In this document: positions 1 to 39,488 of the stretch, piece after piece
How positions within the stretch are numbered: position 1 is the stretch's first letter
Layout of the letters: each line of letters starts with the position of its first letter
Assembly: GCA_048213135.1 (NCBI GenBank)
Contig: PS015034.1
Coordinates: 12,054-76,053 of the forward strand
Source: Reclinomonas americana ATCC 50394
Taxonomy: Eukaryota > Jakobida > Jakobea > Jakobida
Length of the DNA stretch: 64,000 nucleotides
Direction: 5' to 3'
Made by a program: the position numbers and the translations under genes
Notes under the pieces: generated by a model
Databases searched by the model: none
The model's input: the letters and a program-made list of their open reading frames with translations, nothing else
What the model was told of the DNA's origin: nothing

Positions 1-27457
<27,457 letters not shown>

Positions 27458-27589
27458 TGACGAGTAATGGTGTTTTTTTTGGTTGGAGGGGGAATTGTGA
27501 GTACTTTTTTTACGTGTAGACTTGACAGGCGATGAAATGATGTCACAAAATTTTTCATAGATGTGCAGCACTGGAGCATTATTTAGCTC
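27458..27589. other. Convergent 3' intergenic region (132 bp)
   Basis: Separates the stop codons of the giant plus-strand gene and the cyclase-like minus-strand gene. It holds T-rich runs (around 27,472 and 27,503) but no clear AATAAA. The 3' UTRs must be short or overlap. Confidence 0.6.
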
Positions 27590-30500
27590 TCAGTGCCGAC
27601 TTAATCTCTTCTCGATCTCCTGCAGCACCGCCAACCAGCGCACGTCGCGATCCTCCACCTTTCTCCGCGGATCCCAGTCCATGTGCTGCGTCGCATTGAC
27701 TTCCTCGCGCAACTCCTCCGGCAACCGGTTCCACGCACTCTCCACCTTTGGCTGATCGATAATGGCCAGCAGGGCCTCGATCTCGTCGTCGGTCCACCGC
27801 AGCGCTCCACGCTGCTGTCTCTCGGCGCGGTACATGTTGCAGGCGGACCAAAACGCCAAGCACAGGGTGACGCGATGCATGTCCGCATCCACCGCTTGCT
27901 CGCCGAGGCACATGACAGTGGCGTCGGAGATGGTGTGGTATGCACGAGCCCATTCCGATTGCTGTAGTTGGGCGGAGACAAAACGTGATGAGTAACCAGA
28001 CTAATCGCGTCGTGCGGCGATGCATGTGTACCTGGAAGCGGAAGCGTTCGTCGTTCCAGTCTCCGTCGGCAATGTGGAACTGGTTGATCGAGTGCAACAG
28101 TCGACGGCACATGATGCGACAGAGGCGACAGTACAGCGACGACCACGGGTACTGGTGATCGCCGCGACTTTGCTGGTGCGACAGCAGCGAACTGAGCCGT
28201 TCCACCGACTCTCCGAGGCACTCGTGCACCACCAGTGCGTCGATCAGGTTGATGGTTACCATGGAGGCGAAATCGCTCGAGTGGAGCGCTCCCGCGATCG
28301 CACGGCACTGTCGAATGGCGTAGCTGGCGTCGTGTGTAGGCGACAACTCAATAAACTGAGAGCACACTTGTGGGAAGGGCGGCAGGTCTGTGAAGATGGC
28401 GCTGCGAATGAGCGTCGAGAGGGAACGAGTGACACCGACAACGCTTGCGCGCGTAACTGTGTGCATGGCGGTAGAACTCGGAGAGATAAAAGTAAAAGAG
28501 AAACACTCGCCGAGGTGTGGACTCATCGCGCTTCATCGCCATCAGGTAGCCGTCGATGCACACCTCGCGCAGTCTGTGCCAGTGGCGCAGACTCGCCAAC
28601 ACGTAGCTGCCACCAATATGAACCAGCGATCGGTTCTGCTCGTCGTCGATTTTGTGCAGTTGCACGTAGTCGTGCGCCAGATCCACACATTGCATGGCGG
28701 CGTCACCGTTGCACATGTGCACGTGATTGCGCGCCATCACAATGTGGGCGTGCAGAATCGGGTCCACTCCCACCGTGCAGTCAAAGTGTATCCGCTCGAC
28801 TGCCGGCATCTCCGTGCGCAGAATGCGCTGCAGCTGGGTGTACGCCTCCTGGGCAGCCGGCAGCTCGCCGCGCATTGTGAAATGCACAATGGTGGACCGG
28901 TAGTAGCTGATTCGCCGACGCAGATCGCTGATGCTCGACAGCACCTCCGTCAGTTCGGTCCACACGCGATGCAGCTCGCTCGCCCGCGAATGCCCCTCCA
29001 GCGTGTGCGTAATGTTGAGAAGGTGTGAAAGCACATCAAAGCGCAGCTCACTGGACAAGTGAGTCGATTTGATCTGTGAGGCAAGAAAGCGATCATCGTC
29101 AGCATGTGGTTGCATGCCAGTGCGCATTCGATCGCAGCAATCACGGAAACGCACCCGTGGCTCGTTCAGCATGACCAGCGTCTGTCCAATCACATCCTCA
29201 GCCGCGTCGGAGGCACCGGTGTTGGCCAGCGATTCTCCCAGCAGGCGCATCATGTAAAGCTTGGTCTTCTGGCCGTCGAATGACTCGCCTAAGTGCAGAT
29301 GCATACGGCTTGTGAGCGACGTCGACAGCAAACTTGCCTTCTTCTTTCCCTTCTTATCTCTTTTCTTATCTTGCCATCTCATATCTTCTTTTCTCTTCTT
29401 ACCTCTTTTCTTACCTTGCCTTCTCATATCTTCCTTCTTTTCTCCTCTCTTCTCCTCCCTATTTTCTCCGCTCTTCTTTTCTCTCTTCTCTCTTTTCCTC
29501 CCTCTCCTCTCCTCTCCTCTCCTCTCCTCTCCTCTCCTCTCCTCTCCTCTCCTCTCCTCTCCTCTCCTCTCCTCTCCTCTCCTCTCCTCTCCTCTCCTCT
29601 CCTCTCCTCTCCTCTCCTCTCCTCTCTTCTCCTCCCTCCTCCTGCAACCCGACACGCACCTGCCGCCCACTTCCCGAAGAACGCCAGGCCCTTCTCCACC
29701 ACCGCCACAGCCTCGTGATTCGCGCCTGCCGCCGCCTGCATGCTGGCGTGCGAGAAGATGTACAGCATGGACTTGAGCACGAATGTCTCACAGTCGCCGT
29801 CGTCGAGGTCCTCCGACTCGGACTCGGCCAGCACGCCCTGCGCGTGCGTCGAGATGTTGGACAGCAGAGGCAACATCATGGACATGTGGCGAGCGTGTGC
29901 GCCATCCAAAGTTGGAGGCTGCCCCAACACGTTAGTTTAACGAGATTGATGCAACAGCGACAATCAAGCGTGACGACGGTACGCACCTCGTTGGAGGCAG
30001 TCAGTCGCTCGTACATAAAGGTGTGGTACTTGGCGCGCTCCGCCCGCGGAACGAGCTCATACAGCGCTGCCGCTGTGGTGGTTTGCACAAACTCAAACTG
30101 CAGGTTGCGTGGATCGACGGCGGCAGCCTCGCCATTCGCCGCGGCGGCGGCGGCGGCGCCCTTGCTCTTGGCAAACCATCGTCGTTTCTGCGCCTCAGAA
30201 GAAGAGGAAGACGATGCCCCACCCTTCTTGGGCTGCGCGATCTCGGTGGACACCAGCAGACCCACGGCCACGGCGCCTTGCAGGAGCTCAGCCACCTGCT
30301 CGACTGTCATGTCGCCCACGTCGCCGACCACAGCAGCCAGCAAGTCGGCCGCCGTGAAGGGCGCACCCATGCTGATGGCACTCGCTGCATCAAAAGGCGT
30401 GGTGAGTGAAAGCACGGCGCGTACACAGCTGTTGCAGCTCGCTCGGCACAAACCTCGGCGAAGCATGTCACGCTCTCTCGCGCTCATCATATCGTACCGC

Positions 30501-33500
30501 TTCTGAATGGATGGATCCAGTCGGTGGGCAAAGTGAATAGTTTCCGCGTCGGCCACGTTGGTGAACTGCAATGAGCGGTGAGACGCATCATCAGACCACT
30601 GCTTTTCTGCTGCGACGGCGGCGCGCCGTACGAAACTCGGCAGTATCCATCTTCGATGACCAGCAGCTTCTTGTCGATGAAGCAGCGAACAACGCTGCCG
30701 AGACGGCCGGGCCAGCCCTCGCTCTTTTTCCACACTTGATTGGCCACGTAGCCAGACAAGGTGCGCGAGCCAGTGGCCAGTCGTGCGTACTCGGCACAGT
30801 CGCCGTAGGTGAGTTGTGCGAGGAACAGAGTCTGTGCGTGCACGCAATAAAAAATACACAATCAGTCTTCCTTGCGAACACTCCCCTCGATGCGACACAC
30901 AAACGCGGACTCACCCTCAGATCCACTTCCGTGTGCTTCGCCTCGAGACCCACCAGCCGCAGGACCTCGTTGTGCACGCCGGCAGCTCGCGATGTCTTCT
31001 CCACCAGCGTGCGATAGCCGAACACCACCAGGCACGGGAGGCGCAGTTTGCGCTGCGGGACGTACATGTTCTCCGACTGCCAGTTCTCAAACACCAAGTA
31101 CCGATGGAGCAGGCTGCGCGACTCCGAGTCCATGGAGTGCATACTCTCGATGGCCAGCAGCACGGCACCCGGCGACTGTCCGACCGCACGACGTGCCAGC
31201 TCGTCAAACACCACCACGGCCAACTCGGCGCGAGCTTGTATCATCTCTGGGCGGCGCAGACACCGTACTTGTGGCGTCTCAACAAAGCTGACGTCGGCGA
31301 AAATGTTCAGCAGCGAGGCCAGATGTTGGCACAAAATGTCTTTCAGCACTTGCGTGAGGAGGCGCTTGGCGCGCTTCTCGTACGACACGATGCAACTGTC
31401 GAGCGGCGGCACAGGTGAGACATACGAAGCTACGAGCATGCCGACGACCGTCGTTACAACGAAACTCTTTCGAAGTGAGCGCGTTGATGAGGAACTTGAA
31501 GGCCTGACGCCAGTACCCAAAGGACTCGCTAGCAATTGCCTCCTGCTCTGCGCAAAAGATGACGGCCGGCTGCAAACACAGACAGAGATCGGTTCAGTGA
31601 CCAGTAGATGGCGCAGTGCACACAGCGAACACATTGTTCCTCCAAAAACCTTTGCAGCCTCTGGCAATCGATCGCGGCAAACGTTGACAAAATGCCGCAC
31701 GAGAGTGCGCGTGCCGGAGCCAGCAGCACCCGCCACCGCCACCACATGGCGGGTACGGTGAGCCACCACCGCCCCCGTGGCCATGACATCCTCCACAGAG
31801 AACATGGCACGCTTCTCGCGCGACGTGTGGGAGAGAGTGGAGTCCCAGGCGCGCACGAGAATTTCCAGCTCCGATTGTCGGCCAACTGCAAGCGAAATAT
31901 GAGCACCACCTGCCGAAAGCGGTGGAGATGTGTGGTGGTGCAACTTACCGAAATGCCTGTTGCGAATCACTTGCGACGCGCGCGCCGCTGTGTCGGATTC
32001 ACTCAGCGCCCTCACCAAGGCGTAGCACTTGACTGGCCGTTTCTTGCCTGTAAGCAGCAGCAGCATCAGTCACTCTAGAACCCTCCTGTACTTTTTCTTC
32101 TTCATCTTCTTCACGTACCGGAGATCGTGACCATGAGCGCATCGCGTGCCACCACACTGTACTCGTCATCAATGGTGCCAGGGGGGGTCGACGTAGCCAC
32201 ACTTGATGCCACTCCGTCGGCAACCAGCGCCGGCAATCGCTTCTCCGTGGACACTGCGCACACGCCCACGCCACCATGAATAAATGCGTCGATTGAGACG
32301 TGCAACAAGTCATTCGCTTGTCATTTTGCTTGCCACGCACCATCAGAGACCAACAAATGGCGCCTGCCAAAGTTGACCTCGCTGGCCAAGCGAACCGCCA
32401 GACGCGCCAAGTCGCCAATTACGGCAAAATCTCGACGACTGGCCCCGCCCACGGCGCCCACGTACGCATGACCGCCAGCTACACCGACCGCGGCGAGCAG
32501 GGGCAGTGCGCTGAGTCGGTCGGCGACCTTGCTTGCGGCCTGCAACGCTCTCCGGTGCAGTGCGTCGGCGGAATTGTCGCCGCCGGCGGGTTTCGAGGCG
32601 CCGAACAGCAGCATAGCCTTGAGGCCACGCTCCGTTGATGGCACCAAGAGAAGAGTGCCGTCAGTCTCCACTGCCGTGTGCTGCAACATTATCACAATGT
32701 CGCTCAAGTCACTGCGCGTAAAAAAAACACAATCCGTGAGCACCACAAAACCGGGAGACACGTAACCAAACTGTCGACGCACCGAGAGTTGAGTTTGAGC
32801 CACTCGGCAGCCGGGGCGGCATCGTCAACAAGCGTAATGTAAACCATGGCCAAGTAACGCACAGCGCTGCGTCGTACTCGGTCACGAGCCGTTCCTGTCT
32901 CGGCGAGGGCGTTGACTACATCGTCGCTGAGCATGCTGCCCAATGCCTTCAGCATGACCTCACTGCTGTCGATGGCCACTTCGCCTGCCGGTACCGCATC
33001 AGTCGACGGCGGAAGCGTCGGTGGCAGTGGCGGCATCTGCGGTACGGCAGTGGCCATGGTGGACTCCGAGGGCGTAAAGACAGAGTTGTTGGCCGCGCAG
33101 CGCACTTTGTACAGCGCCACTGCTGCCCGGCCGCCGTCAGTGATCTTGGTCGACTGCACTCCGAGCAAGCTGACAAGCCGCCTGCTCCACCGTGTGTGAG
33201 GAGGCGAGGAAAAGAGCACACGAGGAGGGTGTCAGAACGCAACGGATGCAACGGAGCAATGCGCGACAGCTCCTGATGGGTCGAGGCCGTGCCCACAAGT
33301 TCGCTTCGGTTGGCGGCATTCACGGCGCGTTGCACCGCCTCGAATGCCGTCCCACCAAAGATGTAGTGCCACTTGCCGTTGACTCCGCCAAAGAGGCGCA
33401 GAATCAAGTCGCCGTCGCCGACACCTTGAGAAGAATCGCACGAATATTCAGCATATGAAATAATACTGCTTGTGATCGAATCAGCACGCGACTTACCCGC

Positions 33501-36500
33501 TTGCGCATTGATGGTAGTGCCGCGGAACTTGAACGTTGACGACTGCGCCAGAATACTCGTGGCACAGAGGAGGGCCCGAATCGTGGGACCCGGCAGCGCC
33601 TCGGTGTCGTTGCAGGCTTGCTGAAGTGCAGCATTGAGCACGTCCGAGTCCACCGCATTGGTGGCGTACTCGTGTCGCAGGCACGCAGTCAGATGCGAAA
33701 CAAGGAAGTGGTGGTCGCCCTCGCCATCGTCAAAGTACAGCACCGCACTGCTGCCGGTGAGCGACAATACATCGCCACGGAAAGTGCGCACAGCGGTGCA
33801 AATCATGCCAAAATACTCGCCCATGAGACGGCGCACGTCGGTCACGTTGGCGTTGCCGGCGGCTTCGGTGCAGAGTCGATCGCAATGAGCGTCAAAGCCT
33901 GCGGAAGAGCACACATGGATATTCTCGTCACACCACTGCTTATGTGTGCGCAACAACGCACCTCCAAACTCCAGCAGCACCACGGATCCATGTGTTCTCC
34001 ACGTGACGCTTCCATCCAGTGGCTGCTGACGAGTGACGCAAAAGAGTTGTGCGGCCTTTTGCACAAGAAGCGGTGTGCATTCGCTGCAAGGGAATACAGC
34101 ATGTCAGCCAAGCGTGTGCATGTGCTTCATCCCACCCTGCAAGGTTGCGTACTCACCGCACGCTGTCGAGAGTGAACGCAAGATCCTCGAGTGGTCCATC
34201 AAGCACCTCGCTACTGTCGCCGAAATCGCTGGGAATGAGGGGCGGCGGCTCGTCGCTTAAGTCGCGCATCGCCGGTGAAGGTGAGAGTGACATGCGTCGT
34301 CGCATCGACGATGTGGACATGGGGCTGGCCACCGACAACGACATGCGACGAATGTGTACCGCTGCTGTTGGTGTCTCTGCGCCGACCGCTGCGCCGACCG
34401 TGTCGATGGCCGGCGGCACTCGCGATCTGGCAAGTGCTGGCGGCGCCGCTGGCGACTCGTGCTCCAGTCCCGCGTCAGTCGTCTCCAGCTCTGGCGCAGT
34501 CGCGAAACCCACAACTCGCTCGCGGCTGCCCGGCACCGGCGACGCAGAGCGATGCCGTACGTGCGACGAGCACAGCGCAGGAGCCAGCTTGTGCCGAGGC
34601 GAGTTCGGTGCCGAGGAGGACGACGATGCTAGTGGTTGTGGTGGTTGTTGTGGTTGTTGCAATGGCGGTGGCGGTGGTGGCGGCGGACTCTCAGGAGTGC
34701 GAGCTTGTGGCTGCTGAGATGGGTGCATCGGCTTCGCATTCGTCGGCGATGTCAACGTGAGCGATGCTGACGGCGAGGTGGCGAGAGAGTCGCCAATGAT
34801 CAACAAGTCGCTGGGCGAAGGTGGAGCAACGATCCACGGTCCGCGAGATGGCGACACGGCAGTGCGCATCGCACCGTAAGCAGACGGCGACGAGTTCAAC
34901 CGCATGGTGGCGCGCGCCAGTGGCGACAAAGCACCATATGGACCATCCATGCTGTCGGACTGGGCCGACGGGAACACATGCTGCGGCACCAACGCAGCAG
35001 GGGCCGGATGAAGCATCTCAATGGCTCCCCACTCGGCGTGGTCCGCCAGTGGCTGCGGCGGGAAGACGTCTTGCGAGGCCTCACATGCGGCCGGCGCTGG
35101 CCACGGTTGAAGCAATGACCGAGCCTCCAAGGCCTGCAGTCGGCGACCCGACGGCACCGCCGAGGCCGACATGGAACGCAAATGCGCACGCCCTCCACTC
35201 GTCGCCGGTCCAACGTCGGGCAGCATCTGCGGGTGCGGATCCGCCAGTGCCGACAGCGAGTCAAGATCGGGATCTCGGTTGCCGCGGCAAGGGTCGGGCA
35301 GCAATCCACGACCGTCGCCGTTGACAAGGACCATGGACATTTGGGCTACACGCATTGGCATGCGCGCACCGCCCTGCGATCTCGGGCGGCCCCGTCTGGC
35401 ACCCGGCTCGCGGCCAAACAAATCCGTCGATACGCTGTCATCGGTGCCGGCGGGTGATGGCGTACGAGATGCCGTCGTGTGCGAGAGCGGGCCAACGGCA
35501 CCTGGCGACATGGACAGCCGCGCCCTCTGTTGCGCGAGCAGGTGAGTGGGTGGTGACGGTGGCGGCAACATTCGGATTGGCACAGCCTGCCGCGCCGCCG
35601 GTGCAGCGTCGGAGGCCGGTGGAACAGCATCGCCGCTCTTGGACGGCGAGCTTGCAGGAGATTTCTGCTGCTGCGAAAAGGCGGAGGCGGACGATGACGA
35701 CGACGAATATGGCAGTGGCGATGGCGCCGTTGATGTGGCGGGTGAGCGTGATCGCGACGCCGAGGAATTCGACGAAGCGCGGAGTCGACGGATGGCATCA
35801 CGACGCCGCTTCTCCTCCTCCTCGACGGGAATAAATGCTGGAAATGAGACCATGGCGGTGCGCTGCGGGGTGACGAGTGGTTTCGGCGGAGTCGCCGTGG
35901 CACCGTCAAACAGCAACTGTTCCACCATGTCGGGCATTGGTGCCGGTCGCCGAGGTTGGATCTCAGGCAGCCGCCCAACGCCAATGGCGAACGCGGCGGC
36001 AGATGACGAGGACTCCAGCATCGGCTCCACACTCGTGGCGTCCGTGTCGGCTGCTGTCGCAGAAAATGGCGCCAGCAGCTCACGAGGCGCAGGCAGGGAT
36101 CCTCCCTGCCGAACTCCGCTAGACAGTGGTCGCAGTACAAACGGCTTGGGAAACGGTTGAAGTACGTGCCCACCAGTCATTGTGACTTCGGGGATGCCGT
36201 TCGGCATACCGCCACCCGCTGTTGTTGTTGTTGGTGACTCGTTGCGCATCAGGCGAATACGGCGTGCCACCGTGGCCGACACGCCGTACGACGGATCCAC
36301 TGGGGAACCTGCCTGTGTAACTTGCCTTCCTGCGGCGGGCGCCGGTGGTGGTGAACCCTCGAGTGGTACCACAAGTGGCTGGCCTTGATCGTCGCTCGCA
36401 GACGCCGCCGCCACCATGTGAATGGTCACTGCCGGTAGCGCAGTTTGCACATACGTGGTTGTGGTGGATGGAGAGGGAGAGCGGGCCGTGTGGCGGGCTG

Positions 36501-38684
36501 ACGACGAGGAGGACAACTGCTGCTGCCGACTTGAGGGTCGTGAGTGACCAGCTGTGGCGCTGGGTTGCGGAGATGCAACGACACCAGAGGGAGCAGCAGA
36601 TGGAGCAATGCACACGCGGTCGAGTGCACTGCTTGGTGCCGCTGGTGATGCAGTTTGCCGACCGGACCTTGTGCGTGCAGCAGAAGCCGCTCCGCCGCGA
36701 CCCGAGTGATCCACTGGTCTGAGTTCCACCAGCGGCGCGAGTGGCGCTGGCGGTACCGGTTCAACTGCACGGTCGGCAGCGGCGGTGGTGGCACAGATGG
36801 TCGAAATGGTGTCTGTCGTGGCCGTCGGTGCCGCGTTGGCGACAGATGTGGCGACGACCGCAGAGTTGATGACGGCGGCGGCGGGAGAGGCGAGGGCCGA
36901 GGCCATTGAGTTGTGTGACGCCGATGACACAGAGGAGGTGGCAGGAGAAGCACGGACCACTCTGCTCAACAGGTCGAGGCGTGAGAAAGCAGCAATGCGC
37001 CGGCATGAATGAATGATACACGGATCGCATACCGCCAGTGCGAGGGTGACGACAACACCAAGGGCGCCGGCGGCGGCGAGGCAATCAATCCACGCGAGTC
37101 AGCGATGGTGTCCTCGTCAGGGGGAGCAATCGGCCGCAGTCCATTGTCGACAGCTGTGGATCCAGGCGACAGGAGGGAGTAGCTGGTGGCCCACCACATG
37201 GCCAGTGTTCCCGGACTGTTCAACATCACAGTCTCTAAATTAGCGGTGGCAAGTTTGTTGAGAAAATGGCAACACACGCACCTGGAGACGGGCGGCGAGA
37301 ACAGTCCAACATCCACACTCCCACCATCCTCATCGTACGCACAATCGGTAACCACATCGATTTGAAGCCTGTCAGCTCCATTCGACGACGGCTCCATGTA
37401 ATCTAGTGGCATCGACTCCATCTGCTGCTCATCGTCGGCCACCGCCGACGGTCCCAGCGACGACTCACGATCGCCGTCGCCTTCAACCAGCGAGAAGCAG
37501 CCTTGTGGTGACTGCGCACACGAGTCACCAGCATCCACGACATCCTCCGTATCCTCGTCGTCGTTGTCGATGTCGTTCGCCGGAGGCAGTCCCTCTGGTG
37601 GCGACTCTTCTGCATACACCTCGTTATCCAACTCCAGCGACCCTGTTGATGACATAAACAAGCATGAGCCGCAACACAACACCAGAATGCGTCCCAGCTG
37701 CAGGCAGGCACAAACGCACGAGCGGACGAGTGCTGACTGGAGTCGGTCTCGGGCAGNNNNNNNNNNNNNNNNNNNNTGCCGTCGGTGCCAGTGGACCGAG
37801 TGACCAGCTCGATTCTGCAGCGCTTGTCGCCGGCGGAGAAGATGCAGCGAGTGGAGGCCTTGACGAATTTGGTGACGCGACCGCTGCATGACGACATGAC
37901 GCCGTTGCCGATTCCGGAAATGGCGTCGGATCGCGATTATCAGTTGCTGCTCACGTCGCGGCATGCGGCGACGGATTCGTCGTCGAGTAAGCGCGGCGCG
38001 CATGCCATTGATTTGCTGTTTTCGCGAGCGGTGGGTCGCGAATATCGATCCTTAACCAATCAGAAACAGCAGCAGCAGCCGCAGCAGCCGCAGAAGATAC
38101 CGCAGCAGCTGTCACCAGTTGCCTTGTCGGCGCCGCCGTCGCACAGACAACCGGCGGTGCGCTTTTCGGCGGCCACTGTCCTGGCTCCGNNNNNNNNNNN
38201 NNNNNNNNNGCAGCAGCGGTGACGCAGCCGACGGAACAGACACTGGCGGCGGTGGCGACGGCGGCGGCGGCGTGGGACGACGACGCGGCGATGGTGTCCG
38301 CGACGTTTGCCGCGACCATGCGCTGACCGGCCGCGTGACCAGCGTATGCCATCGTCGCTCTTCACTGGCTCCATCGTGATCAATCAGCGGCGATGCTGCT
38401 GCCGCTGCTGCTGCGGGTTGTCGCTGACGTGATGCTGGTCTGTTGGGCAACGCGACAACTGTCTCGTTTCCGCTGCGCGTGCGTCGGTGTGGTGATGGCG
38501 ACGGGGACGGTGATGGAGATGAGGCGGCTGAGGAGGAGGAGGAGTGGTGGTGACCAGTGCCCGGTCGACTGATGAGTGGAGGAGGCACTCGCCATGCGGT
38601 GCTGGCCATGGGCGGTTGAGGAGGTGGCACCAAGACGGCACTGTGTGGGCCGACCACCATGGGCAGCGTGCGCCCGCCACTCAT
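27590..38684 (-). CDS. ADCY10: Soluble adenylyl cyclase (ADCY10)-like multidomain protein
   Basis: Probably over 2,500 residues. A long low-complexity N-terminus comes first, including one uninterrupted exon of about 930 codons (36,960 to 34,155). Cyclase-fold domain C1, cyclase-fold C2, a P-loop NTPase and a long helical tail follow, the order of mammalian ADCY10. C1 has GSVVLLEFGGF where ADCY10 has a metal-binding Asp (LMFVDISGF), and LTGSSAVLYF where the second Asp sits in FAGDALLALW. C2 has AVGVAGGHAYVGAVG and DFAVIGDLARLAVRLA. The P-loop is AGAAGSGTRTL; the Walker-B-like stretch is AVLLAIESMHSMD. Both metal Asp positions of C1 appear replaced, so cyclase activity is doubtful. The start (ATG 38,684) is the most downstream good Met of a frame that extends upstream into TG-repeat-encoded sequence. 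One contig (37,777-38,189) is misoriented. The stop at 27,590 is convergent with the giant Ubl gene. Confidence 0.8.
29300..29650. repeat. CCTCT pentamer satellite in a cyclase-gene intron
   Basis: About two dozen near-perfect CCTCT units run from about 29,504 to 29,628, flanked by diverged CTT/CTTT-rich sequence from 29,330. It lies in an intron between exons that end near 29,660 and resume near 29,290 on the minus strand. The frames through it encode only Arg/Glu or Ser/Leu repeats. Confidence 0.85.
30890..31900 (-). other. P-loop NTPase domain of the cyclase-like protein
   Basis: Minus-strand exons begin VGRQSELEILVRAWDS, a typical start of STAND/AAA-type ATPases of the ADCY10 group. Walker A (AGAAGSGTRTLVRHF) and a Walker-B-like strand (LLAIESMHSMD) follow, then LRLPCLVVFGYRT. 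The remainder, down to 27,590, is helix-rich (GDAAMQCVDLAHDYV, AAQEAYTQLQRILR) and TPR-like. Confidence 0.7.
32300..34145 (-). other. Degenerate cyclase C1 and C2 domains
   Basis: C1 exons run from about 34,088 to 33,140: EFGGF, MGEYFGMICTAVRTFRGDV, SLTGSSAVLYF, FRGTTINAQAG and KWHYIFGGTAFEAVQRAV, the last matching the HFLVIG-type segment. C2 exons from about 33,000 to 32,330 include VRYLAMVYITLVDD, TLLLVPSTERGLKAMLLFG and the strand-helix AAVGVAGGHAYVG. In ADCY10 the metals bind only C1 Asp residues; here those positions are Glu and Ser. Confidence 0.7.
34155..38684 (-). other. Low-complexity N-terminal region of the cyclase-like protein
   Basis: Ser/Pro/Ala-rich with repeated SPSP, poly-Ser, poly-Pro (PPPPPPPP near 34,680) and an acidic patch (DNDDEDTEDVVD near 37,550). 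Many S/T-P and R-x-x-S contexts suggest a disordered, phosphorylatable region. Small introns are visible at about 37,630-37,650, 37,240-37,290 and 36,963-37,015. A more ordered, helix-rich stretch (TSSILQRLSPAEKMQRVE) lies on the flipped contig 37,777-38,189. No known domain recognised. Confidence 0.6.
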
Positions 38685-39488
38685 GTGTGTGCGTGTGGGT
38701 GCGTGCGTGCGTGTGGGTGCGTGCGTGTACGCGTGTGTGAGTGTGAGTGGCACGTGTTGTGTTTCTCTCGTCAAATAGTTCAAAACGTCGATTTGCAATA
38801 ACAGTTTTCAGCATGAAACGGCTAGCCGCGTCGGAAAAGTGTGAAATACCAGCACTGGTGTTTGCCCGTCGGTGAGAGTGTGGCAGCGGGGTAGAGCGCT
38901 GGTTAGTGGAGAGGAACAGCATAGCACGCGAGCGCAGTGACGAAAGAGGAAGAGAAAGGGTATACGTATATTATATTGGAAGAAATACTCAATTGGTACA
39001 GTTTTGCGTACAATTATTTGAGGGTGATGACACGGACGCGGAAGGGTGCTAGGATGGGGTGCAGGCCTGGAGATAAGGGAGCGTTTGAGTCGCACAAGTG
39101 GCCATCTTGGCGATTTCTTTCGCGAATTTTTCACCAGTATTTGGTCTTTCGACATAATTGTTAAATGGGAGCGCCTGTGTAAGACGCAATTCTTGGCAAG
39201 CGCTGTCCTTGCCTAGTTGATGCACGGGAACCTATCGTTGCCACCATGGTCTGGTCCGATCGCGATCGAATATCGGAGCGGTATTACAGATCTTGATATT
39301 GCATTGCTCATCGGCACACATGAATGCACGCTTCTCTGATGATTGTTGTTCTTTGCTGTTGCGTCGCTCTCTTCCTAGTCTCGGAGATGTGTGCGCAGAA
39401 TATTGACTCAGCGGATTGTCCACGCCAGTGACGTCACTTTCGTCACACGAACCCAATTGAAGTGCGACGCGAGAGAGCAGACGAGACA
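38685..39488. other. Divergent intergenic region
   Basis: About 800 bp between the start of the cyclase-like gene (-) and the coiled-coil gene (+). TG/CA-rich near 38,690-38,745, AT-richer around 38,960-39,020 and 39,130-39,160, otherwise unremarkable. It must contain both promoters. No conserved RNA gene or further reading frame is supported. Confidence 0.5.

Noticed and set aside
29450-29640. Arg/Gly/Glu repeat protein (RREERRGE) on minus strand
   Set aside because: It is the CCTCT pentamer satellite read in frame; it lies in an intron of the cyclase-like gene.
37777-38189. Independent plus-strand gene
   Set aside because: No start or stop within the contig, 20-N gaps on both sides and open ends fit a flipped internal exon better.
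38870-38920. tRNA-like A-box sequence (GGTAGAGCGCTGGTTAG)
   Set aside because: No matching B box or cloverleaf pairing follows within 80 bases.
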